Positions 1-5,415 of a DNA stretch of 7,797 bases are shown here, one piece after another. Source of the DNA: an uncultured Clostridia bacterium (lineage in GTDB: Bacteria > Bacillota > Clostridia > Christensenellales > UBA1242); the NCBI GenBank assembly GCA_944377765.1, contig CALWFX010000069.1, forward strand, positions 1 through 7,797, in the 5' to 3' direction. The notes under the pieces were generated by a model that had not been told where the DNA came from, did no database searches, and saw only the letters and a list, made by a program, of their open reading frames with translations. How positions within the stretch are numbered: the stretch's first letter is position 1; each line of letters opens with the position of its first letter. A program made the translations under genes and the position numbers.

Positions 1-1
1 A

Positions 2-601
2 GTGTTGTCAAATGTAAACTGCACTTCTTCTCTTATTGAAGCAGGTTTCATGACAAACTTGCGAGAAGCAAAACTGATGATAAATCCACTTTTTCAAACA
101 GAAGTTGGTGAAGAAGCCTGCCATGGTGTTTGCAATTTTCTTGGCGTCAATTACATACCCCGCAACAACTTAAACTATTATCCGCTTTTAAGGAATGGTG
201 ATAGAGGCAATTTTGTTTACTTACTGCAATTTATTTTAAATGAGTATGGCTATAATTTATCGGTTGATGGAATATTTGGCTCACGCACTCTCAATGCGGT
301 TAGAGATTTTCAAAGAAACAATTCATTAAGTGTGGATGGCATCGTTGGAAACAACACTTGGAAAACTCTTCTCACTCTTCCGCCTTATCCATTACTAAAA
401 GAAAATTATCGTGGAGCGTATGTCAAATTTTTACAACAACTTTTGGAAAGCAATCTTTATCCTGTTGGCAACATTGACGGAATATTTGGTTCTCGAACTC
501 TTAATGCAGTCAGAGCCTTCCAACAAGCAAATGGCTTAACTGTGGATGGCATAGTTGGAAACAACACTTGGAACGCCTTAACAAACCTTGAAACCCTTTA
601 A
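2..601 (+). CDS. N-acetylmuramoyl-L-alanine amidase (Amidase_3 type), C-terminal part with two peptidoglycan-binding domains; 5' truncated by window edge
   Basis: This is the tail of a cell-wall hydrolase that would cut the amide bond between N-acetylmuramic acid and L-alanine of the peptidoglycan stem peptide, outside the membrane. The first visible residues hold the last conserved block of the Amidase_3 family, S-L-I-E-A-G-F-M-T-N followed by R-E-A-K-L-M (about residues 10-26 of the visible part). The glutamate at residue 13 matches the family's catalytic/zinc-proximal Glu. Two PG_binding_1 repeats follow (about 60-126 and 129-195), each with a V/I-D-G-I-F-G-S-R-T-L-N-A-V-R core and ending V-D-G-I-V-G-N-N-T-W. 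The repeats are offset by exactly 70 residues. The GTG at position 2 is almost certainly an internal valine codon, because the zinc-binding N-terminal half of the domain must lie upstream of the window. The gene ends 6 bases before a terminator. Confidence 0.88.
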   Translation: MLSNVNCTSSLIEAGFMTNLREAKLMINPLFQTEVGEEACHGVCNFLGVNYIPRNNLNYYPLLRNGDRGNFVYLLQFILNEYGYNLSVDGIFGSRTLNAVRDFQRNNSLSVDGIVGNNTWKTLLTLPPYPLLKENYRGAYVKFLQQLLESNLYPVGNIDGIFGSRTLNAVRAFQQANGLTVDGIVGNNTWNALTNLETL

Positions 602-607
602 AACCTT

Positions 608-638
608 GCAAGAAATAATCCATATTTCTTGCTTTTTT
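608..638 (+). terminator. Rho-independent terminator of the amidase gene
   Basis: A perfect 10-bp stem (608-617 pairing with 623-632) closes a 5-base loop and is followed by a run of six T and then further T-rich sequence. It begins 6 bases after the amidase stop codon. It also lies inside the longest open frame leading into mscL, which argues against any mscL start upstream of position 678. Confidence 0.88.
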
Positions 639-663
639 ATTTTTTTTAAGCTATCCTTTTACC

Positions 664-670
664 AAGGAGA
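664..670 (+). promoter_or_regulatory. Ribosome binding site that fixes the mscL start
   Basis: AAGGAGA lies 7 bases before the ATG at 678. The alternative in-frame ATG at 588 lies inside the upstream amidase gene, has no comparable Shine-Dalgarno sequence, and would require translating through the terminator hairpin. Confidence 0.85.
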
Positions 671-677
671 AAATACT

Positions 678-1259
678 ATGGGAAAAATAAAGATTTTTTT
701 TAAAGACTTCAAAAAATTTATCAGTCGCGGAAATGTTGTTGATATGGCAATTGGTGTTATTGTTGCAACTGCTTTCACTGCAATTGTAACCGCCTTGACA
801 AACAAAATAATAATGCCTTGCATCAATTGGCTTCTCGCTCTTGGCGGAGCAGGACTTGATTCTGCATACACCTTCTTGAAAATCGCCTATCTTGAAGATG
901 GCGTAACAATTGACCTTGCAAACAGCATCTATATCGATTGGGGTGCATTTATAACTGCAATTTTAAACTTTATTTTAATTGCTCTTGTGCTTTTTATTGT
1001 GCTTCGTGTTATGATGAACGCACAAGGCTTTTGGAAAAAGAGTGTTAGCGAAAGACCAACAAAAGAAGAAAAGAAAATACTTAAAAGCCAAGGTGTTAAT
1101 ATGAAAGATCACAAGGCAGTCATCAGTGCAACAAAGGAACTTCGTGAAAAAAATAAACCTGCTCCTGTTCCACCAAAACCAACACAAGAAGAACTTTTGA
1201 CAAATATTTTGGAAGAACTTAAAAAACAAAATGAAGATAAAACCAAAATTGAAGAATAA
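678..1259 (+). CDS. mscL: Large-conductance mechanosensitive channel MscL with extended cytoplasmic linker
   Basis: MscL is a homopentameric membrane channel that opens under membrane tension to release solutes during hypo-osmotic shock. The N-terminal amphipathic helix and first membrane segment carry the family signature F-I-S-R-G-N-V-V-D-M-A-I-G-V-I-V (about residues 14-29), followed by the I-I-M-P turn (44-47). The periplasmic loop spans about 48-86 and the second membrane segment about 88-112. The C-terminal cytoplasmic helix (T-Q-E-E-L-L-T-N-I-L-E-E-L-K-K-Q, about 169-184) matches the usual end of the family. The protein has 193 residues against about 130-150 for typical MscL. The excess is a charged stretch (about 115-160) between the second membrane helix and the C-terminal helix. 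The start at 678 is chosen for its AAGGAGA site. The gene lies between two terminators and is probably transcribed alone. Confidence 0.95.
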   Translation: MGKIKIFFKDFKKFISRGNVVDMAIGVIVATAFTAIVTALTNKIIMPCINWLLALGGAGLDSAYTFLKIAYLEDGVTIDLANSIYIDWGAFITAILNFILIALVLFIVLRVMMNAQGFWKKSVSERPTKEEKKILKSQGVNMKDHKAVISATKELREKNKPAPVPPKPTQEELLTNILEELKKQNEDKTKIEE

Positions 1260-1268
1260 TACATATAA

Positions 1269-1304
1269 AAAAGATGATGTTATTGCATCATCTTTTATAT
1301 TTTT
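1269..1304 (+). terminator. Rho-independent terminator of mscL
   Basis: An 11-bp perfect stem (1269-1279 with 1286-1296; core GATGATG/CATCATC) closes a 6-base loop, and a T-rich tail follows. It starts 9 bases after the mscL stop codon. The A-rich left flank means it could also stop transcription from the opposite strand, but no minus-strand gene is seen there. Confidence 0.88.
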
Positions 1305-1367
1305 AAAAATAATTGATAAACTTAGTTTTATATACATAATTTACTTTCATAAATTTATTAATTTTGT

Positions 1368-1373
1368 TATAAT
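1368..1373 (+). promoter_or_regulatory. Probable -10 box of the nucleoside hydrolase/phosphoesterase gene
   Basis: A consensus TATAAT stands 29 bases before the chosen ATG at 1403, in the AT-rich gap after the mscL terminator. A transcript would begin near 1380, leaving a short leader with the AAGGA site. No good -35 hexamer is present at 16-18 bases upstream (best TTTCAT at 1345-1350), so the promoter call rests mainly on the -10 box and its position. Confidence 0.5.
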
Positions 1374-1387
1374 AATTTCTATAACAA

Positions 1388-1392
1388 AAGGA
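1388..1392 (+). promoter_or_regulatory. Ribosome binding site deciding between two starts
   Basis: AAGGA ends 10 bases before the ATG at 1403 but only 4 bases before the in-frame GTG at 1397. The ATG is therefore preferred. It also gives the usual nucleoside hydrolase N-terminus, where the D-x-D motif comes within the first ten residues. Confidence 0.65.
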
Positions 1393-1402
1393 AAAAGTGA
1401 AA

Positions 1403-2797
1403 ATGAAAAACATAATTATCGACAGCGATGTCATGAACGAAGTTGACGACCAATTTGCAATTGCCTACGCTTTAAACATCAAAGATTTTAATGTCCAAGC
1501 CATCACAATCTGCCCTTTTAATATCGACTATAAAAGAATTTCCATTTTTGATGGAACAGTCGACAGTTATTTTGAAGCAAAGCGCCTTTGTCGTTTGTGC
1601 GACAAAAATCCAAACATTGTATACAAAGGTTCAATAAACTATGTGACCAATGGTTATGATTCTTTAACCGAAGGCACAAAAAAAATTATTGAAATTGCTT
1701 TGAAAAACAAAAAAACTTATGTGCTTGCTCTTGGCACATTGACCAATCTTGCAATTGCGCTGAAACATGAGCCAAAAATTGCTTCAAAAATTGAAATAAT
1801 TTGGCTGGGAACAAAAACATTATTGGCAGATAAATTTGATGACTCTAACTATAAAAAAGACAAAAAGGCCTTTGAATATGTCATTAAAAGCAAAGTTAAA
1901 ATGCATATTGTGCCTTGTTATGTTGGAAAATATAATGCCACAAGCATATATGAAATTAAAGAGCATATTGCAAACACTCCTGTTGGCAGGCATTTATACT
2001 CTCTTGTTTTAAATTGGGAAAATACAATTGAAAATCATGGCTTAAAATACATTTACGATGTCATGCCTGTTGCATATTTAAAAAACAAAAAGATGTTTAA
2101 CTTTAAAGAAATAGACAAAAATCTTCTTTTAAAAGAAGAGAAAAAATTGCCATACACCGAAACTGTAACCTATGTTTATGATGGTTCGAAAAACTCATGC
2201 GTATGGAGAGATTTTATTGAAACAATAAAAAATGCACCAACTGATATTTTTTCAACAAACATTTTCTTCACGTCCGACACCCACTTTTCACAAAAATATA
2301 AAACCCGCACAAAAAATTTTAAATTCAAATCTGTTGAACAAACTGACCATGAATACATAAAACGATGGAACAGTGTTGTTGGCAAAAAAGATATTGTTTA
2401 TCATCTTGGCGATTTTGGTAATTATGAAATTGTGAAAAAACTGAATGGTAAAATAATTCTCATCATGGGCAACTATGAAGAAAGAGAAGCGGGTAATAAT
2501 TTTGAAGAATTTAGAAAAAAACTTTTAAAATATGGTTTTAAGGATGTCATTAAAGGTGGTCTTGTTTTGGATAAAAAAATATTAGGACAAGAAGTCTATT
2601 TAACCCACAAGCCAACAAACACAAGAAAAGATATGTTTAACCTTTATGGGCATGTTCATTCGCTTAAACCAATAATGCCAAACGGCTTTAATGTTTGTTT
2701 GGAATATCATGACTATAAACCGCTAAGTGCACACTATGTTAAAGATTACATAAATTTTGTTTTACATGATGCAGACCAAGATGTCTTTACAAATTAA
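1403..2797 (+). CDS. Two-domain protein: nucleoside hydrolase fused to calcineurin-like metallophosphoesterase
   Basis: Residues 1 to about 278 form an inosine/uridine-preferring nucleoside hydrolase domain, a family that splits ribonucleosides into base and ribose with a bound calcium. Visible motifs are D7-S-D9 and D15-D16 (the family D-x-D-x-x-x-D-D calcium site), L-G-T-L-T-N-L-A-I-A-L (110-120), an N149-containing segment matching the ribose-binding E-F-N block, and D219 in Y-D-V-M-P-V-A-Y-L. The histidine that usually precedes this last aspartate is Tyr218. Residues about 286-450 form a metallophosphoesterase: S-D-T-H (291-294), Y-H-L-G-D-F (333-338), G-N-Y-E (356-359), T-H-K-P (401-404) and G-H-V-H (416-419). 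The usual G-N-H-D/E reads G-N-Y-E, so the normal active-site histidine is missing. The two activities could act in sequence on a nucleotide (dephosphorylation, then base release), but this is inference. No membrane segment or signal peptide is seen, so it should be cytoplasmic. A single open frame covers both domains with no sign of a frameshift. Confidence 0.87.
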   Translation: MKNIIIDSDVMNEVDDQFAIAYALNIKDFNVQAITICPFNIDYKRISIFDGTVDSYFEAKRLCRLCDKNPNIVYKGSINYVTNGYDSLTEGTKKIIEIALKNKKTYVLALGTLTNLAIALKHEPKIASKIEIIWLGTKTLLADKFDDSNYKKDKKAFEYVIKSKVKMHIVPCYVGKYNATSIYEIKEHIANTPVGRHLYSLVLNWENTIENHGLKYIYDVMPVAYLKNKKMFNFKEIDKNLLLKEEKKLPYTETVTYVYDGSKNSCVWRDFIETIKNAPTDIFSTNIFFTSDTHFSQKYKTRTKNFKFKSVEQTDHEYIKRWNSVVGKKDIVYHLGDFGNYEIVKKLNGKIILIMGNYEEREAGNNFEEFRKKLLKYGFKDVIKGGLVLDKKILGQEVYLTHKPTNTRKDMFNLYGHVHSLKPIMPNGFNVCLEYHDYKPLSAHYVKDYINFVLHDADQDVFTN

Positions 2798-2823
2798 AAA
2801 ATAATAGCATTTGCTATTATTTT
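2798..2823. terminator. Bidirectional terminator between convergent genes
   Basis: A perfect stem (2798-2808 with 2813-2823; core AATAATAGC/GCTATTATT) closes a 4-base loop and is flanked by A-rich sequence on the left and T-rich sequence on the right. It can therefore serve the plus-strand fusion gene ending at 2797 and the minus-strand gene ending at 2822. Its right edge overlaps the minus-strand stop codon. Confidence 0.85.
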
Positions 2824-3445
2824 ATTTTAAAGTTTTTATCCAATTTTCAAAGGTTTGTAAAAGGATAGAAAGTCTTTCTTTTTCATAAGGAACATTGGTT
2901 ATTCGGCTGTTTATTTCCACTTGAATTGCCCAAATTTTCTTTCCAAAAGTTCCAGCAATGGTTTGTATGTTTGCACAATATGGTGTGTCAACAGTAACTT
3001 CAAAATTCTCTTCTTCCAACTTTCTTTTAAGGTCATAAAAAACATTTGGATTTTTATGAATATTTTCTCCAAAATTGATACCCAAATTTATGTCCATTTC
3101 TTGTTTTTTTGCAAGCCCATGGAAATCAATTATATATTTAATTTTGCCTTTTTCAATTTCACGCTTAATTTGGGTTTTGTATGGGCTGTGTGCATCAAAA
3201 TTGACATCGTCAAAATTATTAGATGTTTTGGCAATAAAATTCGTTTGTGTTCTGTTTTTAAGTTCAATTGCAAAACTTAATGAACCCGGCTCTTCATGTT
3301 TAGCCTTTCCAAGTCTTGTTTGTGGCACTCCATGTGGTGCAGAAATTAAGATGTTACTGTTGTTGTCTTCATAGACAAAATCGATGTCTTTGTTCTCTTT
3401 CAAAAAGCGTTGTCTTTGTTTTATAAACTTACTATAATTTAACAT
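2822..3445 (-). CDS. N-formylglutamate amidohydrolase-like (FGase-fold) zinc hydrolase
   Basis: The 207-residue product resembles the N-formylglutamate amidohydrolase family, zinc enzymes of the carboxypeptidase-like fold. Visible blocks are I-L-I-S-A-P-H-G (32-39, with likely zinc ligand His38), K-H-E-E-P-G-S (49-55, likely acidic ligand), V-N-F-D-A-H-S-P-Y-K (81-90), Y-I-I-D-F-H-G (104-110, likely ligand His109) and A-I-Q-V-E-I-N (173-179). The classical member cuts N-formylglutamate to formate and glutamate in histidine degradation, but no hut genes are present here, so the substrate is unknown. The start at 3445 is chosen for AGGAAG 7 bases upstream. In-frame starts at 3511 (GTG) and 3481 (ATG) lack a ribosome binding site and would encode the hairpin region. 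It is probably the last gene of the operon containing thymidylate synthase, with a hairpin in front of it. No signal peptide is seen with this start. Confidence 0.75.
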   Translation of the reverse strand: MLNYSKFIKQRQRFLKENKDIDFVYEDNNSNILISAPHGVPQTRLGKAKHEEPGSLSFAIELKNRTQTNFIAKTSNNFDDVNFDAHSPYKTQIKREIEKGKIKYIIDFHGLAKKQEMDINLGINFGENIHKNPNVFYDLKRKLEEENFEVTVDTPYCANIQTIAGTFGKKIWAIQVEINSRITNVPYEKERLSILLQTFENWIKTLK

Positions 3446-3446
3446 A

Positions 3447-3476
3447 AAAATTCTTCCTTTCAACAGGAAGAATTTT
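3447..3476 (-). promoter_or_regulatory. Intercistronic hairpin masking the ribosome binding site of the FGase-like gene (or attenuating terminator)
   Basis: A perfect 12-bp inverted repeat (3447-3458 with 3465-3476, 6-base loop) sits between thymidylate synthase and the FGase-like gene. Read on the minus strand, the 3' arm contains the AGGAAG ribosome binding site (3458-3453) and ends one base before the ATG. It also ends in five U, so it could act as an intrinsic terminator of the thyA transcript. Either role would lower expression of the last gene relative to the two before it. Confidence 0.65.
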
Positions 3477-3504
3477 ATCATAATATTTAAATATAACCAA
3501 ACAA
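3477..3504 (-). promoter_or_regulatory. Possible internal promoter for the FGase-like gene
   Basis: On the minus strand TTGTTT (3504-3499) and TATGAT (3482-3477) are spaced by 16 bases. The -10 matches consensus in five of six positions, while the -35 is weak (three of six). Transcription would begin near 3470, inside the 5' arm of the adjacent hairpin, giving a leader in which the ribosome binding site stays mostly unpaired. In such AT-rich sequence a chance match is possible. Confidence 0.3.
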
Positions 3505-3507
3505 AAA

Positions 3508-4686
3508 TCACTCTGCAACAGGAACTTTTTGTTTAAACTTAATTCCTTCTTTTTCTGGATAATAATTTTTCACATCAAAACTACCTTTTTCATTTGGCAC
3601 AAACTTGCCATTTTCATCCTTTTTAAGTGGTGAAACAAATTGATATAAATCTTCAACCTTTTTATCAAGTTCAAGTTGTGGTTTTGAATAGCCTAAAATT
3701 TCATCAAACTCAGGATTATCCGCCATATAGTTTATAATTTTTTTTGCAACACGGAATTTTTTTGTATCCACAATTTTTTTGCAATAATCTTCATATGCTT
3801 GTGCGTTTTTAAGACTATTTTCTTCCAAATTTTTTGCCTCGCCTATTATTGGTTCAAAATCAACATAGTATCTTGAAATTTCTTCTTTAAATTCTTCAAA
3901 CTTCTCTTTAACAGCAGGGTCAAGCATCATCTTTTCAATTTCAACAAACTTAAACTCTTCAAGCTTCTTCTGAATTTGAATTGCTCTTGAAAATGTCATG
4001 TCAACAATAAAAGGAATATGCCTATCGTATATATGAGCATTAACAACTTCATGTGTTACCTGTCCCGGTTCAAGTCCGCACACCTGTGCAAGCATATACA
4101 CCAGAGCAGAATATTGCACAACATTCCAATTCCCTGCAGCCAATGTGTCGTTTGACCTTTGATTGATAAACAAATTTATCTTGCCATTTGAAACATCAAA
4201 ATTAAGCCCATGCACACAAGGATAGAGTCCCATTTTATGTAAATCTTGATGAACAAAAAGTTCTGCAACCATGCTTCTAAATGCTGGTTGGTTTTTAAGA
4301 TAATAAATTATCATATCCATTTGGTCAAGTTCACCAACTGGATACTTTGCCACTTTTCTTACCTGTGCTCCATAGGCTTCGCCGATACTACCATTATCAT
4401 CTGCCCATTGATCCCAAACATGGCTGTTTAAATCATTGATATTGTTGCTTTTCTTCACCCAAATCCACATCATTTCATCAATGGCAGCACGCCAATTTGT
4501 CTTTCTTAAACTGACAAGCGGAAATTCATCAGCAAGTTTATATACATTATGAGAATCAAAAATTTTTGCAGTGTGAGCAGGTGTTCCATCTTCCCATTTA
4601 GGACGCACTTTCATATTTGTGTCCCAAACTCCTTCTTCCAAAATTTTATTGGTGGTTTTTAAGTATATGTAATCTGCTTTACTCAT
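3508..4686 (-). CDS. thyA: Thymidylate synthase ThyA (B. subtilis ThyA type) with C-terminal insertion
   Basis: ThyA makes dTMP from dUMP using methylene-tetrahydrofolate in the cytoplasm. Recognised blocks are V-R-P-K-W-E-D-G-T-P-A-H-T (27-39), E71 in E-M-M-W-I-W, H-V-W-D-Q-W (89-94), Y-P-C-V-H (155-159) with catalytic Cys157, Q-R-S-N-D (176-180), N188 (the dUMP-selecting Asn position) and A-H-I-Y (217-220). The C-V after the catalytic proline, instead of C-H, is normal for the B. subtilis/phage phi3T-type enzyme. At 392 residues it is much longer than the usual 260-280. The family's C-terminal end is still recognisable at about 367-392, so roughly 100 charged, helix-like residues (about 264-366) are inserted before it. 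The usual Arg-Arg phosphate pair reads Arg137-Ser138. The start overlaps the stop of the upstream NTPase gene by ATGA, and AGGGGGAG precedes it, suggesting translational coupling. Confidence 0.9.
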   Translation of the reverse strand: MSKADYIYLKTTNKILEEGVWDTNMKVRPKWEDGTPAHTAKIFDSHNVYKLADEFPLVSLRKTNWRAAIDEMMWIWVKKSNNINDLNSHVWDQWADDNGSIGEAYGAQVRKVAKYPVGELDQMDMIIYYLKNQPAFRSMVAELFVHQDLHKMGLYPCVHGLNFDVSNGKINLFINQRSNDTLAAGNWNVVQYSALVYMLAQVCGLEPGQVTHEVVNAHIYDRHIPFIVDMTFSRAIQIQKKLEEFKFVEIEKMMLDPAVKEKFEEFKEEISRYYVDFEPIIGEAKNLEENSLKNAQAYEDYCKKIVDTKKFRVAKKIINYMADNPEFDEILGYSKPQLELDKKVEDLYQFVSPLKKDENGKFVPNEKGSFDVKNYYPEKEGIKFKQKVPVAE

Positions 4687-5321
4687 TTTTGCTCCCCCTT
4701 TGTTTTTTCAAGTGCCTTTTTGCATGCTTCGTCCAACTTAAAATAATTCTCATTAGCCATAATATATCTAACACAAATTTTGAGTGGCAATTTTTTATAC
4801 ACTTCTTTATTAAAAGTTTCAACACGCTTTGCTTTTAAGGCATTTTCAACCGCCCGGCTGTTACCCTCGCCTCGCTTGCATTGTCCATTTGTTATATAGT
4901 AAACAATACCATTATTTCTTTTAAACTCACTTGCATTTTCTTTTTCTTCAATAAGTTGACAGATTAATTCATTCAAAGAATTTCCTTCTTTAACATAATC
5001 ATACATGCTCTGAGTAATTTCATAAAAATATCCAAAACCAAAGCGATAACCATATTTATCTTTAATGCAGCAGACGTCACTTAAATAATATTGTTCACTG
5101 CTACTAACTTTAAAAAATCCGCCTTCAATACCAATTCCAAGGTCATTGTCTTTTAAATGTAAACTGTTAGCCCTATTGTATGCACCTTCCAAAACTGAAT
5201 AGTTGAGTGGTTTGGAAGAAACACCACTACCTGCTCTTTTTTTTACAACACTTGTTTTAGGAAAGAATTTTTTTACTGCTCTATATTTAGCTTCGTTTTC
5301 GCTTCCAATAACAACTCTCAT
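4683..5321 (-). CDS. Inosine/xanthosine triphosphatase, YjjX/NTPase_I-T (DUF84) family
   Basis: Members of this family remove deaminated purine nucleotides (ITP, XTP) from the nucleotide pool to prevent their misuse in DNA and RNA synthesis. Visible blocks are G-S-E-N-E-A-K-Y-R-A-V-K-K-F-F (6-20), G-S-G-V-S-S-K-P (31-38, matching the family S-G-V-x-x-Q-P), E-G-A-Y-N-R-A (45-51), L-G-I-G-I-E-G-G (61-68) and N-G-I-V-Y-Y-I-T-N-G (137-146), followed by the R-A-V-E-N-A-L segment (156-162). The 212-residue length exceeds the usual 170-180 because of a basic tail of about 40 residues after the conserved end. It is the first gene of a minus-strand operon, with a good promoter and AAAGGA 7 bases before the ATG. 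It overlaps thyA by four bases, which fits a shared role in nucleotide supply and quality control. Confidence 0.83.
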   Translation of the reverse strand: MRVVIGSENEAKYRAVKKFFPKTSVVKKRAGSGVSSKPLNYSVLEGAYNRANSLHLKDNDLGIGIEGGFFKVSSSEQYYLSDVCCIKDKYGYRFGFGYFYEITQSMYDYVKEGNSLNELICQLIEEKENASEFKRNNGIVYYITNGQCKRGEGNSRAVENALKAKRVETFNKEVYKKLPLKICVRYIMANENYFKLDEACKKALEKTKGEQK

Positions 5322-5342
5322 TCTAAATTCCTTTATATTTTA

Positions 5343-5371
5343 AGTATAACACTTTATAACATGATATTCAA
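5343..5371 (-). promoter_or_regulatory. Sigma-A-type promoter of the NTPase-thyA operon
   Basis: Read on the minus strand, TTGAAT (5371-5366) and TATACT (5348-5343) are separated by exactly 17 bases. The -35 matches consensus in four of six positions and the -10 in five of six. Transcription would start near 5336, giving a leader of about 15 bases that carries the AAAGGA site at 5334-5329. Confidence 0.75.
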
Positions 5372-5382
5372 GACAAAACAAC

Positions 5383-5412
5383 AAAAAATCCTTGGTTTCC
5401 CAAGGATTTTTT
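5383..5412 (-). terminator. Rho-independent terminator of hsp20
   Basis: A perfect 13-bp stem (5383-5395 with 5400-5412; core ATCCTTGG/CCAAGGAT) closes a 4-base loop, with A-runs and T-runs at the two outer ends. It lies directly after the hsp20 stop codon on the minus strand and just upstream of the NTPase promoter, separating the two transcription units. Confidence 0.9.
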
Positions 5413-5415
5413 TAA

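Noticed and set aside
588..677. Extended mscL start at 588 adding 30 N-terminal residues with a hydrophobic stretch
   Set aside because: It begins inside the amidase gene, runs through a strong terminator hairpin and lacks a ribosome binding site, while the ATG at 678 has AAGGAGA at 7 bases and gives the normal MscL N-terminus.
975..1337. Long open frame on the minus strand opposite mscL, and similar antisense frames opposite ThyA, the FGase-like gene and AcnX
   Set aside because: They show no recognisable domain, have low-complexity Phe/Cys/Lys-rich translations typical of the complement of AT-rich genes, lack ribosome binding sites, and run across terminators or real genes.
1231..1446. Plus-strand 71-codon frame bridging mscL and the fusion gene
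   Set aside because: It covers the mscL terminator and the start of the fusion gene in a different frame, and its product is a low-complexity Ile/Lys-rich sequence.
3446..3511. Longer starts for the FGase-like gene (GTG at 3511 overlapping the thyA stop by GTGA, or ATG at 3481)
   Set aside because: Neither has a Shine-Dalgarno sequence, and the added residues would be encoded by the hairpin. The overlap is tempting as coupling, but the AGGAAG-ATG pair at 3445 is a better start.
4210..4218. Apparent change in the ThyA catalytic motif, with C-V in place of the common C-H
   Set aside because: B. subtilis/phage phi3T-type ThyA naturally has P-C-V at this place, and the spacing to the following blocks is unchanged, so the catalytic cysteine is intact.
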